A DNA stretch of 18,285 nt from CAYMCV01 sp964389005 (lineage in GTDB: Bacteria > Bacillota > Clostridia > Lachnospirales > Lachnospiraceae), in NCBI GenBank assembly GCA_964389005.1, contig CAYMCV010000046.1, positions 1 to 18,285 on the forward strand, given 5' to 3'. Shown in pieces: positions 7,407 through 15,644 of the stretch (position 1 is the stretch's first letter; the number at the start of each line of letters is the position of its first letter). Under the pieces are notes generated by a model. It searched no databases. It was given only the letters and a program-made list of their open reading frames with translations, and was not told where the DNA came from. Position numbers and translations under genes: made by a program.

Positions 7407-7416
7407 NNNNNNNNNN
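7407..7416. other. Assembly gap (10 N)
   Basis: Ten undetermined bases join the deoB 3' end to the region just before prfC. A run of exactly ten N is usually a placeholder for a gap of unknown length. The deoB stop codon, any terminator or promoter, and possibly whole genes could be missing here. Confidence 0.98.
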
Positions 7417-7445
7417 AATGGAAATACGTTATGGAGGAAATGAAA

Positions 7446-9038
7446 GTGAGCGAATTGGAACAGGAGATTAACAGACGGCGGACGTTTGCGATTATATCGC
7501 ATCCGGATGCCGGTAAAACAACATTGACGGAGAAATTTCTCTTATACGGAGGTGCCATTAATCTTGCAGGCAGTGTGAAGGGAAAAGCAACGGCACGGCA
7601 TGCGGTTTCGGATTGGATGGAAATCGAGAAAGAAAGGGGTATTTCGGTAACGTCGTCTGTGCTCCAGTTTGAATATGACGGGTATTGTATCAATATTTTG
7701 GATACGCCGGGACATCAGGACTTTTCAGAAGATACGTATCGAACGTTGATGGCGGCAGATTCGGCGGTCATGGTCATTGATGCATCCAAGGGTGTCGAAG
7801 CGCAAACCAGAAAACTATTCAAAGTATGTGGTATGCGTGGAATACCGATTTTTACATTTATTAATAAATTGGACAGGGATGCAAACGATACCTTTGATTT
7901 GTTGGATGAAATTGAGAAGGAACTCGGAATCGCAACTTGTCCGGTGAATTGGCCGATTGGTTCCGGAAAAGAATTCAAAGGCATCTACGCGCGAGAAGAA
8001 CAGTGTGTGGTAACCTATGCGGATACGCAAAAGGGAACCAAAGAGGGGGAGGAGACACATATCCCCATATCAGACGAAGCCGGGCTGATTACTGCAATCG
8101 GTGAACAGGCATTAACGAAGTTGAATGATGAAATCGAACTGTTGGACGGTGCAGGTGTTACGTTTGATTTACAAGCCGTTCGTGCCGGAAAACTTACTCC
8201 GGTCTTTTTCGGCTCTGCATTGACAAATTTTGGCGTTGAAATTTTTTTAAAACATTTTCTTACGATGGCAACCACACCGCTTGCAAGAAAGTCGGATTGC
8301 GGTTTGATTCAGCCGGCAGAAAATGATTTTTCGGCATTTGTTTTTAAGATTCAAGCTAATATGAACAAGGCGCACAGAGACAGAATTGCATTTATGCGAA
8401 TTGCTTCCGGGAAGTTTTGCGCAGACAAAGAAGTGTACCATGTACAGGGCGGACGGAATATGCGCTTATCGCAGCCGCAGCAGATTATGGCAAGCGAGAG
8501 AAAAATTTTGGACGAGGCTTATGCAGGGGATATCATCGGTGTGTTTGACCCGGGAATTTTTAGCATCGGAGACACCATTGTATCGCCGGGGAAGAATTTT
8601 CGCTATGAGGGAATACCGACGTTTGCGCCGGAGCATTTTGCCAGAGTACGCCAAGTGGATACGATGAAGCGAAAACAGTTCATCAAGGGCATTACGCAGA
8701 TTGCACAAGAAGGTGCGATTCAGATTTTTCAAGAGTTCAATACCGGCATGGAAGAAATCATCGTTGGTGTTGTCGGTGTATTGCAGTTTGAAGTATTGAA
8801 GTATCGTCTGGAAAACGAATACAACGTAGAGATTCGTATGGACCAACTTCCGTATGAACATATACGTTGGATAGAAAACAAAGATCCGGATATGGCACAT
8901 CTTTCCGGGACTTCTGACATGAAGAAGGTTAAGGATATGCGTGGCAATCCGTTGCTTTTGTTTATCAATTCATGGAGTATCGGGATGACGGTAGAGCGTA
9001 ATCAAGGGTTGGTTCTGTCGGAGTTTGGACGCGAATGA
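7446..9038 (+). CDS. prfC: Peptide chain release factor 3 (RF3) GTPase
   Basis: RF3 is a translation-factor GTPase that removes RF1 and RF2 from the ribosome after peptide release. It has 530 residues from GTG 7446, matching the family's 525-535. The N-terminal GTPase domain shows G1 SHPDAGKTT (residues 18-26), the SVTSSV switch region after EKERGI, G3 DTPGHQDF and G4 NKLD. The segment RRRTFAIISHPDAGKT is characteristic of RF3 rather than EF-G. GTG 7446 has GGAGG (7433-7437) 8 bases upstream. In-frame ATG 7440 is only 2 bases from that site, and ATG 7431 would put it inside the gene; neither is excluded. The stop at 9036-9038 lies 19 bases before the next gene. What lies upstream is hidden by the gap. 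Confidence 0.96.
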   Translation: MSELEQEINRRRTFAIISHPDAGKTTLTEKFLLYGGAINLAGSVKGKATARHAVSDWMEIEKERGISVTSSVLQFEYDGYCINILDTPGHQDFSEDTYRTLMAADSAVMVIDASKGVEAQTRKLFKVCGMRGIPIFTFINKLDRDANDTFDLLDEIEKELGIATCPVNWPIGSGKEFKGIYAREEQCVVTYADTQKGTKEGEETHIPISDEAGLITAIGEQALTKLNDEIELLDGAGVTFDLQAVRAGKLTPVFFGSALTNFGVEIFLKHFLTMATTPLARKSDCGLIQPAENDFSAFVFKIQANMNKAHRDRIAFMRIASGKFCADKEVYHVQGGRNMRLSQPQQIMASERKILDEAYAGDIIGVFDPGIFSIGDTIVSPGKNFRYEGIPTFAPEHFARVRQVDTMKRKQFIKGITQIAQEGAIQIFQEFNTGMEEIIVGVVGVLQFEVLKYRLENEYNVEIRMDQLPYEHIRWIENKDPDMAHLSGTSDMKKVKDMRGNPLLLFINSWSIGMTVERNQGLVLSEFGRE

Positions 9039-9057
9039 TGCATGTGGGAGGAATAGG

Positions 9058-10377
9058 GTGAAGAAGTATATTGCACTTTTGGGGGTATTTTTTGCAACAA
9101 TTCTTGCACTGGTAATTTTTGATAAAGTCAATAATCCTTATCAGGGGAATCCCATAAAAGAAGAGGTATCGGAAACTTTTGTGGCACCCGGGGAGAACGT
9201 CGGCGTTGAAGAGAAATCGGTTGTTGTTCACGATGTAACAGAAATTCAGCCTAAGGAAGAAGTCATTCCGGAGACAGAAGTTTCCGTGGATATGGATGCG
9301 ATTTTATACGATGCTGATTGGGAGAGTCGAAAGGCATACGGGTTGACTGCAGAGAATCTGCCGCTTGTCATGCAACAGATGGAAGGAAGATATGTTTATG
9401 ATGTAATGCGTGCGGATCTTCATCAATTGTATGCGGAGATTTATCTGATTCTGACACAACAGGCAACGGAAATCGCTTTGTGTTCTGTTAATGAGGAGGA
9501 CATTGATTATGCATATAGTTGCGTGATGGCGGATCATCCCGAGATTTTTTACTCACAGGGATTTATTTATACACGTCATATCAGTAACGAAACAATCAGA
9601 AAGATAACTTTTTCAGGTAATTATACGCATACACAGCCCGAAATTGTGATATTGCAGGCGGAAATTGACAAGGCAACGCAGCAGTGCCTTTCCGGTATAT
9701 CCGCATCGGCCGGTGAATACGACAAAGTGAAGTATGTATACGATTACATTATACAGAATACCGAATACGATTTGGAATCCAAAGAAAACCAAAACATTTG
9801 CTCGGTATTGGTTTACGGTTATTCGGTTTGTCAGGGGTATGCCAAGACATTACAATATTTGTTGGAACGATTGGGTGTAAATACGATATTGGTTACAGGT
9901 ACGGTAGGTAGCGATGGACATGCGTGGAATATGGTTTCCATTGATGGTGCATATTATCTTGTGGATGCAACATGGGGAGATGCTTCTTATCTCACAGATT
10001 TGCAGAGCGAAGCTATTGTAACGGTGAATTATGATTACTTTTGTATTACGACCGCGGAAATGGGAATCACACATGTTGAGGATAATGTAGTACCTGTGCC
10101 GCAATGCGTGGCGACAGAAGCAAACTACTACGTTAAAGAAGGACTTTTCTTTACGGAAATGAATGAACAACAATTGGATGCTGCATTTCAAAAGGCTTAT
10201 GCGCAAGGAAGCGAAAGCGTAATGATTAAGTGTGCGGATTTATTTGTTTATCAGAACATGAAACAGAGCATGCTGGAAGAACAGAAAATATTTGATTATT
10301 TAAGTAATACAGTGGATGAATTGTCATATAGTGAAAACGAGACGTTGTATACATTTACATTTTTGCTTCAGGAATAA
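9058..10377 (+). CDS. Membrane-anchored transglutaminase-like protein
   Basis: The protein has 439 residues. It starts with a hydrophobic segment at about 4-22 (YIALLGVFFATILALVIF) after two lysines, with no lipobox cysteine, so it is probably an N-terminal anchor or signal peptide and the rest is outside the membrane. An acidic linker runs to about residue 80. Residues about 220-310 form a transglutaminase-like core: YVYDYIIQNTEYD, then SVCQGYAKT with the likely nucleophile C258, DGHAWNMV with H288, and YYLVDATWGD with D303. The last 120 residues match nothing I recognise. The start is GTG 9058, with GGGAGG at 9046-9051 six bases upstream; a frame from TTG 9025 overlaps prfC. Such domains act as peptidases or crosslinkers; its substrate is unknown. 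No sorting signal is visible at the C terminus. Confidence 0.85.
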   Translation: MKKYIALLGVFFATILALVIFDKVNNPYQGNPIKEEVSETFVAPGENVGVEEKSVVVHDVTEIQPKEEVIPETEVSVDMDAILYDADWESRKAYGLTAENLPLVMQQMEGRYVYDVMRADLHQLYAEIYLILTQQATEIALCSVNEEDIDYAYSCVMADHPEIFYSQGFIYTRHISNETIRKITFSGNYTHTQPEIVILQAEIDKATQQCLSGISASAGEYDKVKYVYDYIIQNTEYDLESKENQNICSVLVYGYSVCQGYAKTLQYLLERLGVNTILVTGTVGSDGHAWNMVSIDGAYYLVDATWGDASYLTDLQSEAIVTVNYDYFCITTAEMGITHVEDNVVPVPQCVATEANYYVKEGLFFTEMNEQQLDAAFQKAYAQGSESVMIKCADLFVYQNMKQSMLEEQKIFDYLSNTVDELSYSENETLYTFTFLLQE

Positions 10378-10410
10378 TCGCAAGTCGGACTAGGCAAAAA
10401 GAGTTGATGA

Positions 10411-10419
10411 TGTTATAAT
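10411..10419 (+). promoter_or_regulatory. Extended -10 promoter before the yqhY-nusB cluster
   Basis: TGTTATAAT is a perfect extended -10 element (TG, one base, TATAAT at 10414-10419). No convincing -35 is seen at 16-18 bases upstream. It lies in the 151-base space between the transglutaminase-like gene and the Gls24 gene, so a leader of about 100 bases would precede the latter. No terminator is visible in this space, so read-through from upstream is also possible. Confidence 0.6.
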
Positions 10420-10528
10420 GATACAGGTGCCGGGAGTGACAGTGAACTGATTGCAGTAAAGACTTCATGAAAAGCATCGGAGTTGTGCGTAACAAATAGT
10501 ATATGATGGAAACCGGGAGGAGTCAGAA

Positions 10529-10900
10529 ATGAACAATAGTGAAAATCAGTTGGAAAGCGGAAAAATCGGGTCTGTCAAAATTGCCGAGGATGTGGTTCCG
10601 GTCATTGCTGCGTTGGCAGCAACAGAAGTGGAAGGCGTGATTGGTGTATCTGAAAATCTAACAAATGAAATCATTGATCGCATGGGAATACGAAAAGCCC
10701 CGAAGGGTGTAAAAATCAAGATCAGCGGTCATAAAGTAAAAGTTGATATGGCGCTTGGAATCAGTTACGGATGCAATGTACCGGAAACTTCGGCGAAGGT
10801 GCAGGATAAGGTTAAATTTGCAATTGAAAGTATGACAGGATTGAAGGTTGTGGATGTGAATATCAGAATTGCAGCTGTCGAAATCGCACCGGAGTATTAA
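10529..10900 (+). CDS. Asp23/Gls24 family envelope stress protein (YqhY-like)
   Basis: This is a 123-residue protein of the Asp23/Gls24 family. The N-terminal IGSVKIAEDVVPVIAALAATEVEGVIGV and the C-terminal VNIRIAAVEI are typical, and the family length is about 110-150. In B. subtilis yqhY sits immediately upstream of nusB, exactly as here. YqhY-type proteins have been linked to control of fatty acid synthesis (acetyl-CoA carboxylase) and to envelope stress, but the biochemical role is unsettled. No membrane segment is seen. The start ATG has GGGAGG at 10515-10520 with 8 bases of spacing. It is the first gene of the cluster downstream of the promoter at 10411. Confidence 0.9.
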   Translation: MNNSENQLESGKIGSVKIAEDVVPVIAALAATEVEGVIGVSENLTNEIIDRMGIRKAPKGVKIKISGHKVKVDMALGISYGCNVPETSAKVQDKVKFAIESMTGLKVVDVNIRIAAVEIAPEY

Positions 10901-10943
10901 TCGTTAAGTTGTTTTAGAATCGAATCGCAACATGGAGATGAAC

Positions 10944-11342
10944 ATGGGTAGAAGTGAACAAAGAGAAGAGATTTTTAAACTGCTGTTTCGTGTCGAATTT
11001 AATGATCAGGATGAGATGACGGAACAGGAGCAGATGTTTTTTGAATACGAAGATAAGGCAATTGCGCAGAAGGATCAGAACTATATTTCTGCGAAGGTTG
11101 CGCATATTCGTGAACGTATTTCAGAGATTGATGAGATGCTGAATAAAGAAACCAAAGGTTGGAAAACAGATCGAATGGCCAAGGTGGACTTAACGATTCT
11201 TCGATTGGCAATTTATGAGATGAAATACGACGAAGATGTTCCGGCAGGTGTTGCGATTAATGAAGCGGTTGAACTGGCCAAGAAATACGGGCAAGAAGAA
11301 TCATTTTCGTTTGTGAATGGCGTATTGGCCAAATTTGTATAA
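10944..11342 (+). CDS. nusB: Transcription antitermination protein NusB
   Basis: NusB binds boxA RNA with NusE (ribosomal protein S10) and supports antitermination on rRNA operons. It has 132 residues, normal for the family, and is all helical. The opening MGRSEQREEIFKLLFRVEF matches the usual NusB start, and the C terminus carries LRLAIYEMKY, PAGVAINEAVELAKKYG and FVNGVLAKF. Three in-frame ATGs exist (10932, 10938, 10944). GGAGA at 10934-10938 lies five bases before 10944 and the family's N terminus fits there, so 10944 is chosen. The gene lies between yqhY and xseA; folD, which follows nusB in B. subtilis, is absent here. Confidence 0.95.
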   Translation: MGRSEQREEIFKLLFRVEFNDQDEMTEQEQMFFEYEDKAIAQKDQNYISAKVAHIRERISEIDEMLNKETKGWKTDRMAKVDLTILRLAIYEMKYDEDVPAGVAINEAVELAKKYGQEESFSFVNGVLAKFV

Positions 11343-11371
11343 TTGTTACGAAAAAATAGGTTTGAATGTAA

Positions 11372-12577
11372 ATGGCAAGCGTATATACGGTAGCACAGGT
11401 GAATACCTATATTAAGAATATGTTCGAACAGGACTATCTGTTAAAACAGATATGCGTGAAGGGAGAGGTCAGCAATTGCAAGTACCACTCATCCGGGCAT
11501 ATCTATTTTACGCTGAAAGACAACGAGTCGGCAATTTCCTGCGTGATGTTTGCCGGGAATCGACAAGGACTTCTCTTTCAGCTAAAAGACGGATTGAAGG
11601 TGCAGGTTGACGGAAGCATTGAAGCGTATGTTCGAGATGGGAAATATCAGATTTATGCCAGAAGAATTATCGAGAGCGGTATCGGTAATTTGTATGAACG
11701 ATATGAAGCATTAAAAAAGAAACTATCTGAAGAAGGTCTATTTGACAATCAGTACAAACGTCCGATTCCGACATTTGTCAGAACACTGGGCGTTGTAACG
11801 GCTCCAACGGGAGCGGCGGTTCGTGATATCATTACCGTTTCAAAGAGAAGAAATCCCTACTTACAAATCATACTGTATCCTGCAATTGTTCAGGGTGAAG
11901 CGGCACCACAAAGCATTGTACGCGGAATTCAAGCATTGGAACAATACGGTGTGGATGTTATTATTGTTGGCAGAGGCGGGGGTTCCATTGAAGATTTATG
12001 GGCTTTTAATGAAGAATGTGTTGCACAGGCTATTTTTCAATCGGAAGTTCCGATCATTTCTGCAGTGGGACACGAAACAGATGTTACAATTTCAGATTTT
12101 GTAGCAGACTTGCGGGCGGCGACTCCTTCTGCGGCTGCAGAATTGGCGATACTAAAGTTATCGGATACAGAGATGCGAATTTCTGATTTGCGTCATCGAC
12201 TGAATGTGTTGATGTCGAGAAGAATTGAATTTGAACGCCAACGATTTGATCAATGGAATGCAAGATTACAGGCGGGGAAACCCACCAATCGTTTGAAAGA
12301 ACAGCGAATGTTTGCAATCGGCTTGGAAGAAAAATTACAGCAACTCATGAGACAAAAAATACAAAACGAACGTCACATATCAGATATCTATGCAGAGAGA
12401 TTACGAAGTCTTTCACCGAAGAACAGATTCAAAGCCGGATACGCACATGTTTCAAGTATGACGGGGCAAACAATTACGGATATTCATATGTTGCAGCCAA
12501 ACGATGATGTTTGTCTAACCATGAGAGACGGACAGATTATCGCCAACGTATCTGAATTAATAGAACTGAATGGATGA
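11372..12577 (+). CDS. xseA: Exodeoxyribonuclease VII large subunit
   Basis: XseA is the catalytic subunit of exonuclease VII, which degrades single-stranded DNA from both ends, working with several XseB subunits. It has 401 residues, somewhat shorter than the 448-456 of B. subtilis and E. coli. An N-terminal OB fold (about 1-100) is followed by the catalytic domain with APTGAAVRDI (144-153), GRGGGSIEDLWAFN (200-213) and GHETDVTISDFVADLRAATPSAAAE (from 233). A long helical, basic stretch then leads to a short C-terminal beta segment. The ribosome binding site is weak: ATAGG at 11356-11360, 11 bases away, with a start-stop ATGTAA at 11366-11371 directly before the ATG. The stop TGA overlaps the xseB ribosome binding site. 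Confidence 0.96.
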   Translation: MASVYTVAQVNTYIKNMFEQDYLLKQICVKGEVSNCKYHSSGHIYFTLKDNESAISCVMFAGNRQGLLFQLKDGLKVQVDGSIEAYVRDGKYQIYARRIIESGIGNLYERYEALKKKLSEEGLFDNQYKRPIPTFVRTLGVVTAPTGAAVRDIITVSKRRNPYLQIILYPAIVQGEAAPQSIVRGIQALEQYGVDVIIVGRGGGSIEDLWAFNEECVAQAIFQSEVPIISAVGHETDVTISDFVADLRAATPSAAAELAILKLSDTEMRISDLRHRLNVLMSRRIEFERQRFDQWNARLQAGKPTNRLKEQRMFAIGLEEKLQQLMRQKIQNERHISDIYAERLRSLSPKNRFKAGYAHVSSMTGQTITDIHMLQPNDDVCLTMRDGQIIANVSELIELNG

Positions 12578-12586
12578 GGTACAAGA

Positions 12587-12808
12587 ATGCAGGAACAACC
12601 GCAGAATGAATTATCATTACAGGAAACATTTCAACAAATTGAAGAAATCGTTGCAAAATTGGAACAACAAGACGTCGGTTTGGAGGAATCTTTTACTTAT
12701 TTCGATCAAGGAATGCGTCTGTTACAAGAATGTAATGATAAAATTGATCGTGTCGAGAAGCAAGTTTTGGAATTGACTGAAAACGGTGTAACGAGGGGGT
12801 TTGAATAA
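12587..12808 (+). CDS. xseB: Exodeoxyribonuclease VII small subunit
   Basis: XseB is the small helical subunit of exonuclease VII. It has 73 residues, within the usual 70-85. The core LQETFQQIEEIVAKLEQQDVGLEESFTYFDQGMRLLQECND is typical: two helices that pair with the XseA coiled coil. The ATG start has TGAGG at 12575-12579 with 7 bases of spacing. It follows xseA by 9 bases, and its 3' end carries the GAGGGGG ribosome binding site of ispA. Confidence 0.95.
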   Translation: MQEQPQNELSLQETFQQIEEIVAKLEQQDVGLEESFTYFDQGMRLLQECNDKIDRVEKQVLELTENGVTRGFE

Positions 12809-12810
12809 CC

Positions 12811-13713
12811 ATGGATTTTTTGCGTGAACAGAATGAACGAGTACAGGTTGTTACCGATATCATAGAGAAGTACCTTCCGAAGGAAGAAGGTTATCAGGAA
12901 ATTGTCATTAGCGCCATGCGATATAGTTTTTTGGCAGGCGGGAAACGATTACGCCCACTTTTGATGTCGGAGGCATATCAAATGTTTGGCGGAAACGGAG
13001 TTATCATAGAGCCGTTTATGGCGGCTTTGGAAATGATACATACCTATTCGTTGGTACATGATGATTTACCTGCTATGGATGATGATGACTACAGACGTGG
13101 ACGATTGACGACACATAAAAAATATGACGAAGCAACTGCAATTCTGGCAGGGGATGCGTTGTTGAATTATGCATACGAGACGGTTACGCTTGCCGCGCAA
13201 CAAGTTCAGAGCGAGGATGAATTGCGCAGAGTTTGTAAGGCAATGACCATATTATCGCGAAAAGCCGGAATTTACGGTATGGTTGGCGGACAAACTGCGG
13301 ATATGCAAGCGGAAAAGAAGGGTAATGCAGTTATCAAGCAAGAGGTTTTATATATTCATGAGAATAAGACTGCAGCATTGATTCAAAGTGCGCTAACCAT
13401 TGGTGCCTGCCTTGCGGGTGCTTCACAAGACGACATTAATAGAATGGAAGAAATCGGACGATTGGTTGGCATATCATTTCAGATTCAAGACGATATCTTG
13501 GATATGGTTGGAGACGCACAGATATTGGGCAAACCGACCGGAAGCGATGCGAAGAACGAAAAAGTAACCTATGTTACACTAGTGGGTCTTGAACAAGCGG
13601 TGGAGGATCAGAAGCATTTGTCTGAACAAGCAGTGGAATTATTACACGGTTTATCCGTTAGAAATGAATTTTTAGAAACGTTGTTGATTAGTTTAATCAC
13701 AAGAGAACGATAA
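12811..13713 (+). CDS. ispA: Polyprenyl (farnesyl) diphosphate synthase
   Basis: This enzyme condenses isopentenyl diphosphate with allylic diphosphates, most likely to farnesyl diphosphate. That is the precursor of undecaprenyl carriers and quinones. It has 300 residues, normal for IspA. The first aspartate-rich motif DDLPAMD lies at 84-90 and the second, DDILD, at 227-231; GGKRLRP (43-49) holds the diphosphate-binding residues. The short-chain FPP/GGPP class is suggested by the extended first motif, but chain length cannot be fixed from sequence. It starts two bases after the xseB stop, with GAGGGGG 11 bases upstream, and is followed by dxs, which makes the precursor for the same pathway. 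Confidence 0.94.
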   Translation: MDFLREQNERVQVVTDIIEKYLPKEEGYQEIVISAMRYSFLAGGKRLRPLLMSEAYQMFGGNGVIIEPFMAALEMIHTYSLVHDDLPAMDDDDYRRGRLTTHKKYDEATAILAGDALLNYAYETVTLAAQQVQSEDELRRVCKAMTILSRKAGIYGMVGGQTADMQAEKKGNAVIKQEVLYIHENKTAALIQSALTIGACLAGASQDDINRMEEIGRLVGISFQIQDDILDMVGDAQILGKPTGSDAKNEKVTYVTLVGLEQAVEDQKHLSEQAVELLHGLSVRNEFLETLLISLITRER

Positions 13714-13742
13714 AGTCGAATTCACAGGGTAGGGATGAGTAA

Positions 13743-15596
13743 ATGTTGCTGGAAAGAATAGAAAAACCAAATGATATCAAAAAAATAGGCAGAGAAGACT
13801 TGGATACGCTTGCTGAAGAAATTCGTCAGTTCCTTATTCAAAAAATCAGTGTTACGGGAGGACATCTCGGCGCGAATTTGGGAGCGGTAGAGTTGACGAT
13901 GGCCTTACATCTTTGCCTTGATTTGCCGCAAGATCGTATTGTATGGGATGTCGGACATCAATCCTACACACATAAACTTTTGACGGGACGAAGAGACGGT
14001 TTTGAAAGTTTACGAAAATTTGGTGGGATGAGCGGATTCCCTAAGCGGAAAGAAAGTGCGTGCGATGCGTTTGATACCGGACACAGTTCGACTTCAATTT
14101 CGGCAGGATTGGGGCTTGCAAAGGCACGTGATTTACAAGGAGATAAGTATACGGTGGTATCCGTTATCGGTGACGGCTCTTTAACCGGCGGAATGGCTTA
14201 TGAAGCATTGAATAATGCTGCAAAAATCAACACAAATTTCATCATCGTTTTGAATGATAACAACATGTCAATTTCGGAAAATGTGGGCGGTGTCTCTTAT
14301 TATTTGAATCAGATCCGTACCGCAGAATCCTACAATGATTTAAAAACAGAGATTAAGAGTCGACTAAAAAGTATTCCGAGAGGTGAGTATGTTGTCGACA
14401 AAATCAGTCGCGCAAAAAGCAGTGTTAAGCAACTGGTCATTCCGGGAATGTTTTTTGAAGACATGGGAATCACATATTTGGGACCGGTTGATGGGCACGA
14501 TATACCGTCAATGGTCAAAGTTATTCGCGAAGCACAGAAATGCAAGAGCGCTGTGCTGGTGCATGTAATGACACAAAAAGGAAAAGGATATCTTCCGGCA
14601 GAACGTCATCCCGCACGATTCCATGGAGCGGAACCGTTTGAAATTGCGACAGGTTTACCTGCACATAAGCGTGAAACACCGAACTACACAGACATTTTTT
14701 CAACCGTTATGTGTAAACTTGGCGAACGAGACGAGAAGGTGGTTGCGATTACAGCTGCAATGCCTGACGGCACAGGGCTCAAAAGATTTCGTAACATGTA
14801 TCCTGATCGCTTCTTTGATGTTGGTATTGCAGAAGAACATGCGGTTACCTTTGCGGCAGGCTTGGCGGCAGGAGGAATGAAACCGATTGTTGCCGTATAT
14901 TCTTCCTTTTTACAGAGAGCATATGATCAGATTCTGCACGATGTCTGCATACAGAATCTGCCCGTAACTTTTGCAATTGACCGTGCAGGTATCGTCGGAA
15001 GTGACGGTGAGACACATCAGGGGATTTTTGATTTGTCCTTTCTTTCATCAATTCCGAACATGAGCATCATGGCACCTAAGAACAAGTGGGAGTTATCGGA
15101 TATGTTGAAATTCTGTGTGGGTTATGGGGCACCGATTTCGTTACGTTATCCGAGAGGATCGGCATATGAGGGATTGTATGAGTTTCGTGCTCCGGTAGAA
15201 TACGGAAAAGCAGAGTGGATCTATAAAGAAAGTCAGATTGCGCTCTTTGCGGTCGGAAGTATGGTAAAAACGGCGGTTGAAGTGAGAGAAACTTTGAAAC
15301 AAAAGGGCTATTCATGCAGTATCGTCAATGCACGCTTCGTGAAGCCGATTGATGAAGAAGCAATTCAAGAAGCTGCCAAAAAGCATAAAACAATTGTTGC
15401 AATGGAAGAGAATGTTGCAAGCGGCGGTTACGGAGAAAAAGTTCGAACGCTGATTGATACGTTGCATCTCAAGGTGCAATTCATTTCCGTAGCGATTCCT
15501 GACGAATATGTGGAGCATGGAAATGTTGAGTTGTTGCGTCAGGCAATCGGAATTGATGCGGATAGTATCGTGAAGTTGATAACGGATACAATATAG
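13743..15596 (+). CDS. dxs: 1-deoxy-D-xylulose-5-phosphate synthase
   Basis: Dxs makes 1-deoxyxylulose 5-phosphate from pyruvate and glyceraldehyde 3-phosphate with thiamine diphosphate. This is the first step of the MEP isoprenoid pathway and also supplies thiamine and pyridoxal synthesis. It has 617 residues, the normal size. Visible motifs are GGHLGANLG (39-47, with catalytic H41), the thiamine-diphosphate motif GDGSLTGG (143-150) with NDN at 171-173, YLGPVDGHD (245-253), GIAEEHAVTFAAG (from 361, with the conserved glutamate), and DRAGIVGSDGETHQG. The C-terminal transketolase domain is complete. The start at ATG 13743 has AGGG at 13731-13734. Next to ispA it completes an isoprenoid pair. 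Confidence 0.97.
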   Translation: MLLERIEKPNDIKKIGREDLDTLAEEIRQFLIQKISVTGGHLGANLGAVELTMALHLCLDLPQDRIVWDVGHQSYTHKLLTGRRDGFESLRKFGGMSGFPKRKESACDAFDTGHSSTSISAGLGLAKARDLQGDKYTVVSVIGDGSLTGGMAYEALNNAAKINTNFIIVLNDNNMSISENVGGVSYYLNQIRTAESYNDLKTEIKSRLKSIPRGEYVVDKISRAKSSVKQLVIPGMFFEDMGITYLGPVDGHDIPSMVKVIREAQKCKSAVLVHVMTQKGKGYLPAERHPARFHGAEPFEIATGLPAHKRETPNYTDIFSTVMCKLGERDEKVVAITAAMPDGTGLKRFRNMYPDRFFDVGIAEEHAVTFAAGLAAGGMKPIVAVYSSFLQRAYDQILHDVCIQNLPVTFAIDRAGIVGSDGETHQGIFDLSFLSSIPNMSIMAPKNKWELSDMLKFCVGYGAPISLRYPRGSAYEGLYEFRAPVEYGKAEWIYKESQIALFAVGSMVKTAVEVRETLKQKGYSCSIVNARFVKPIDEEAIQEAAKKHKTIVAMEENVASGGYGEKVRTLIDTLHLKVQFISVAIPDEYVEHGNVELLRQAIGIDADSIVKLITDTI

Positions 15597-15644
15597 AAGT
15601 ACCATGTCAAATGCCAGTTTTTAAGGCAGAGTCAAAGGAGCACT

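Noticed and set aside
8466..8900. 144-codon open frame on the minus strand
   Set aside because: It lies wholly inside prfC, has no recognisable domain, and is the kind of antisense frame expected by chance.
6246..9038. One 930-residue protein spanning deoB and prfC
   Set aside because: It reads through ten N; the two halves are complete, unrelated families, and prfC has its own ribosome binding site and start.
10483..10507. Second promoter before the Gls24 gene (TTGTGC and TATGAT)
   Set aside because: The spacing of 13 bases is too short for a standard promoter, and the extended -10 at 10411 is better.
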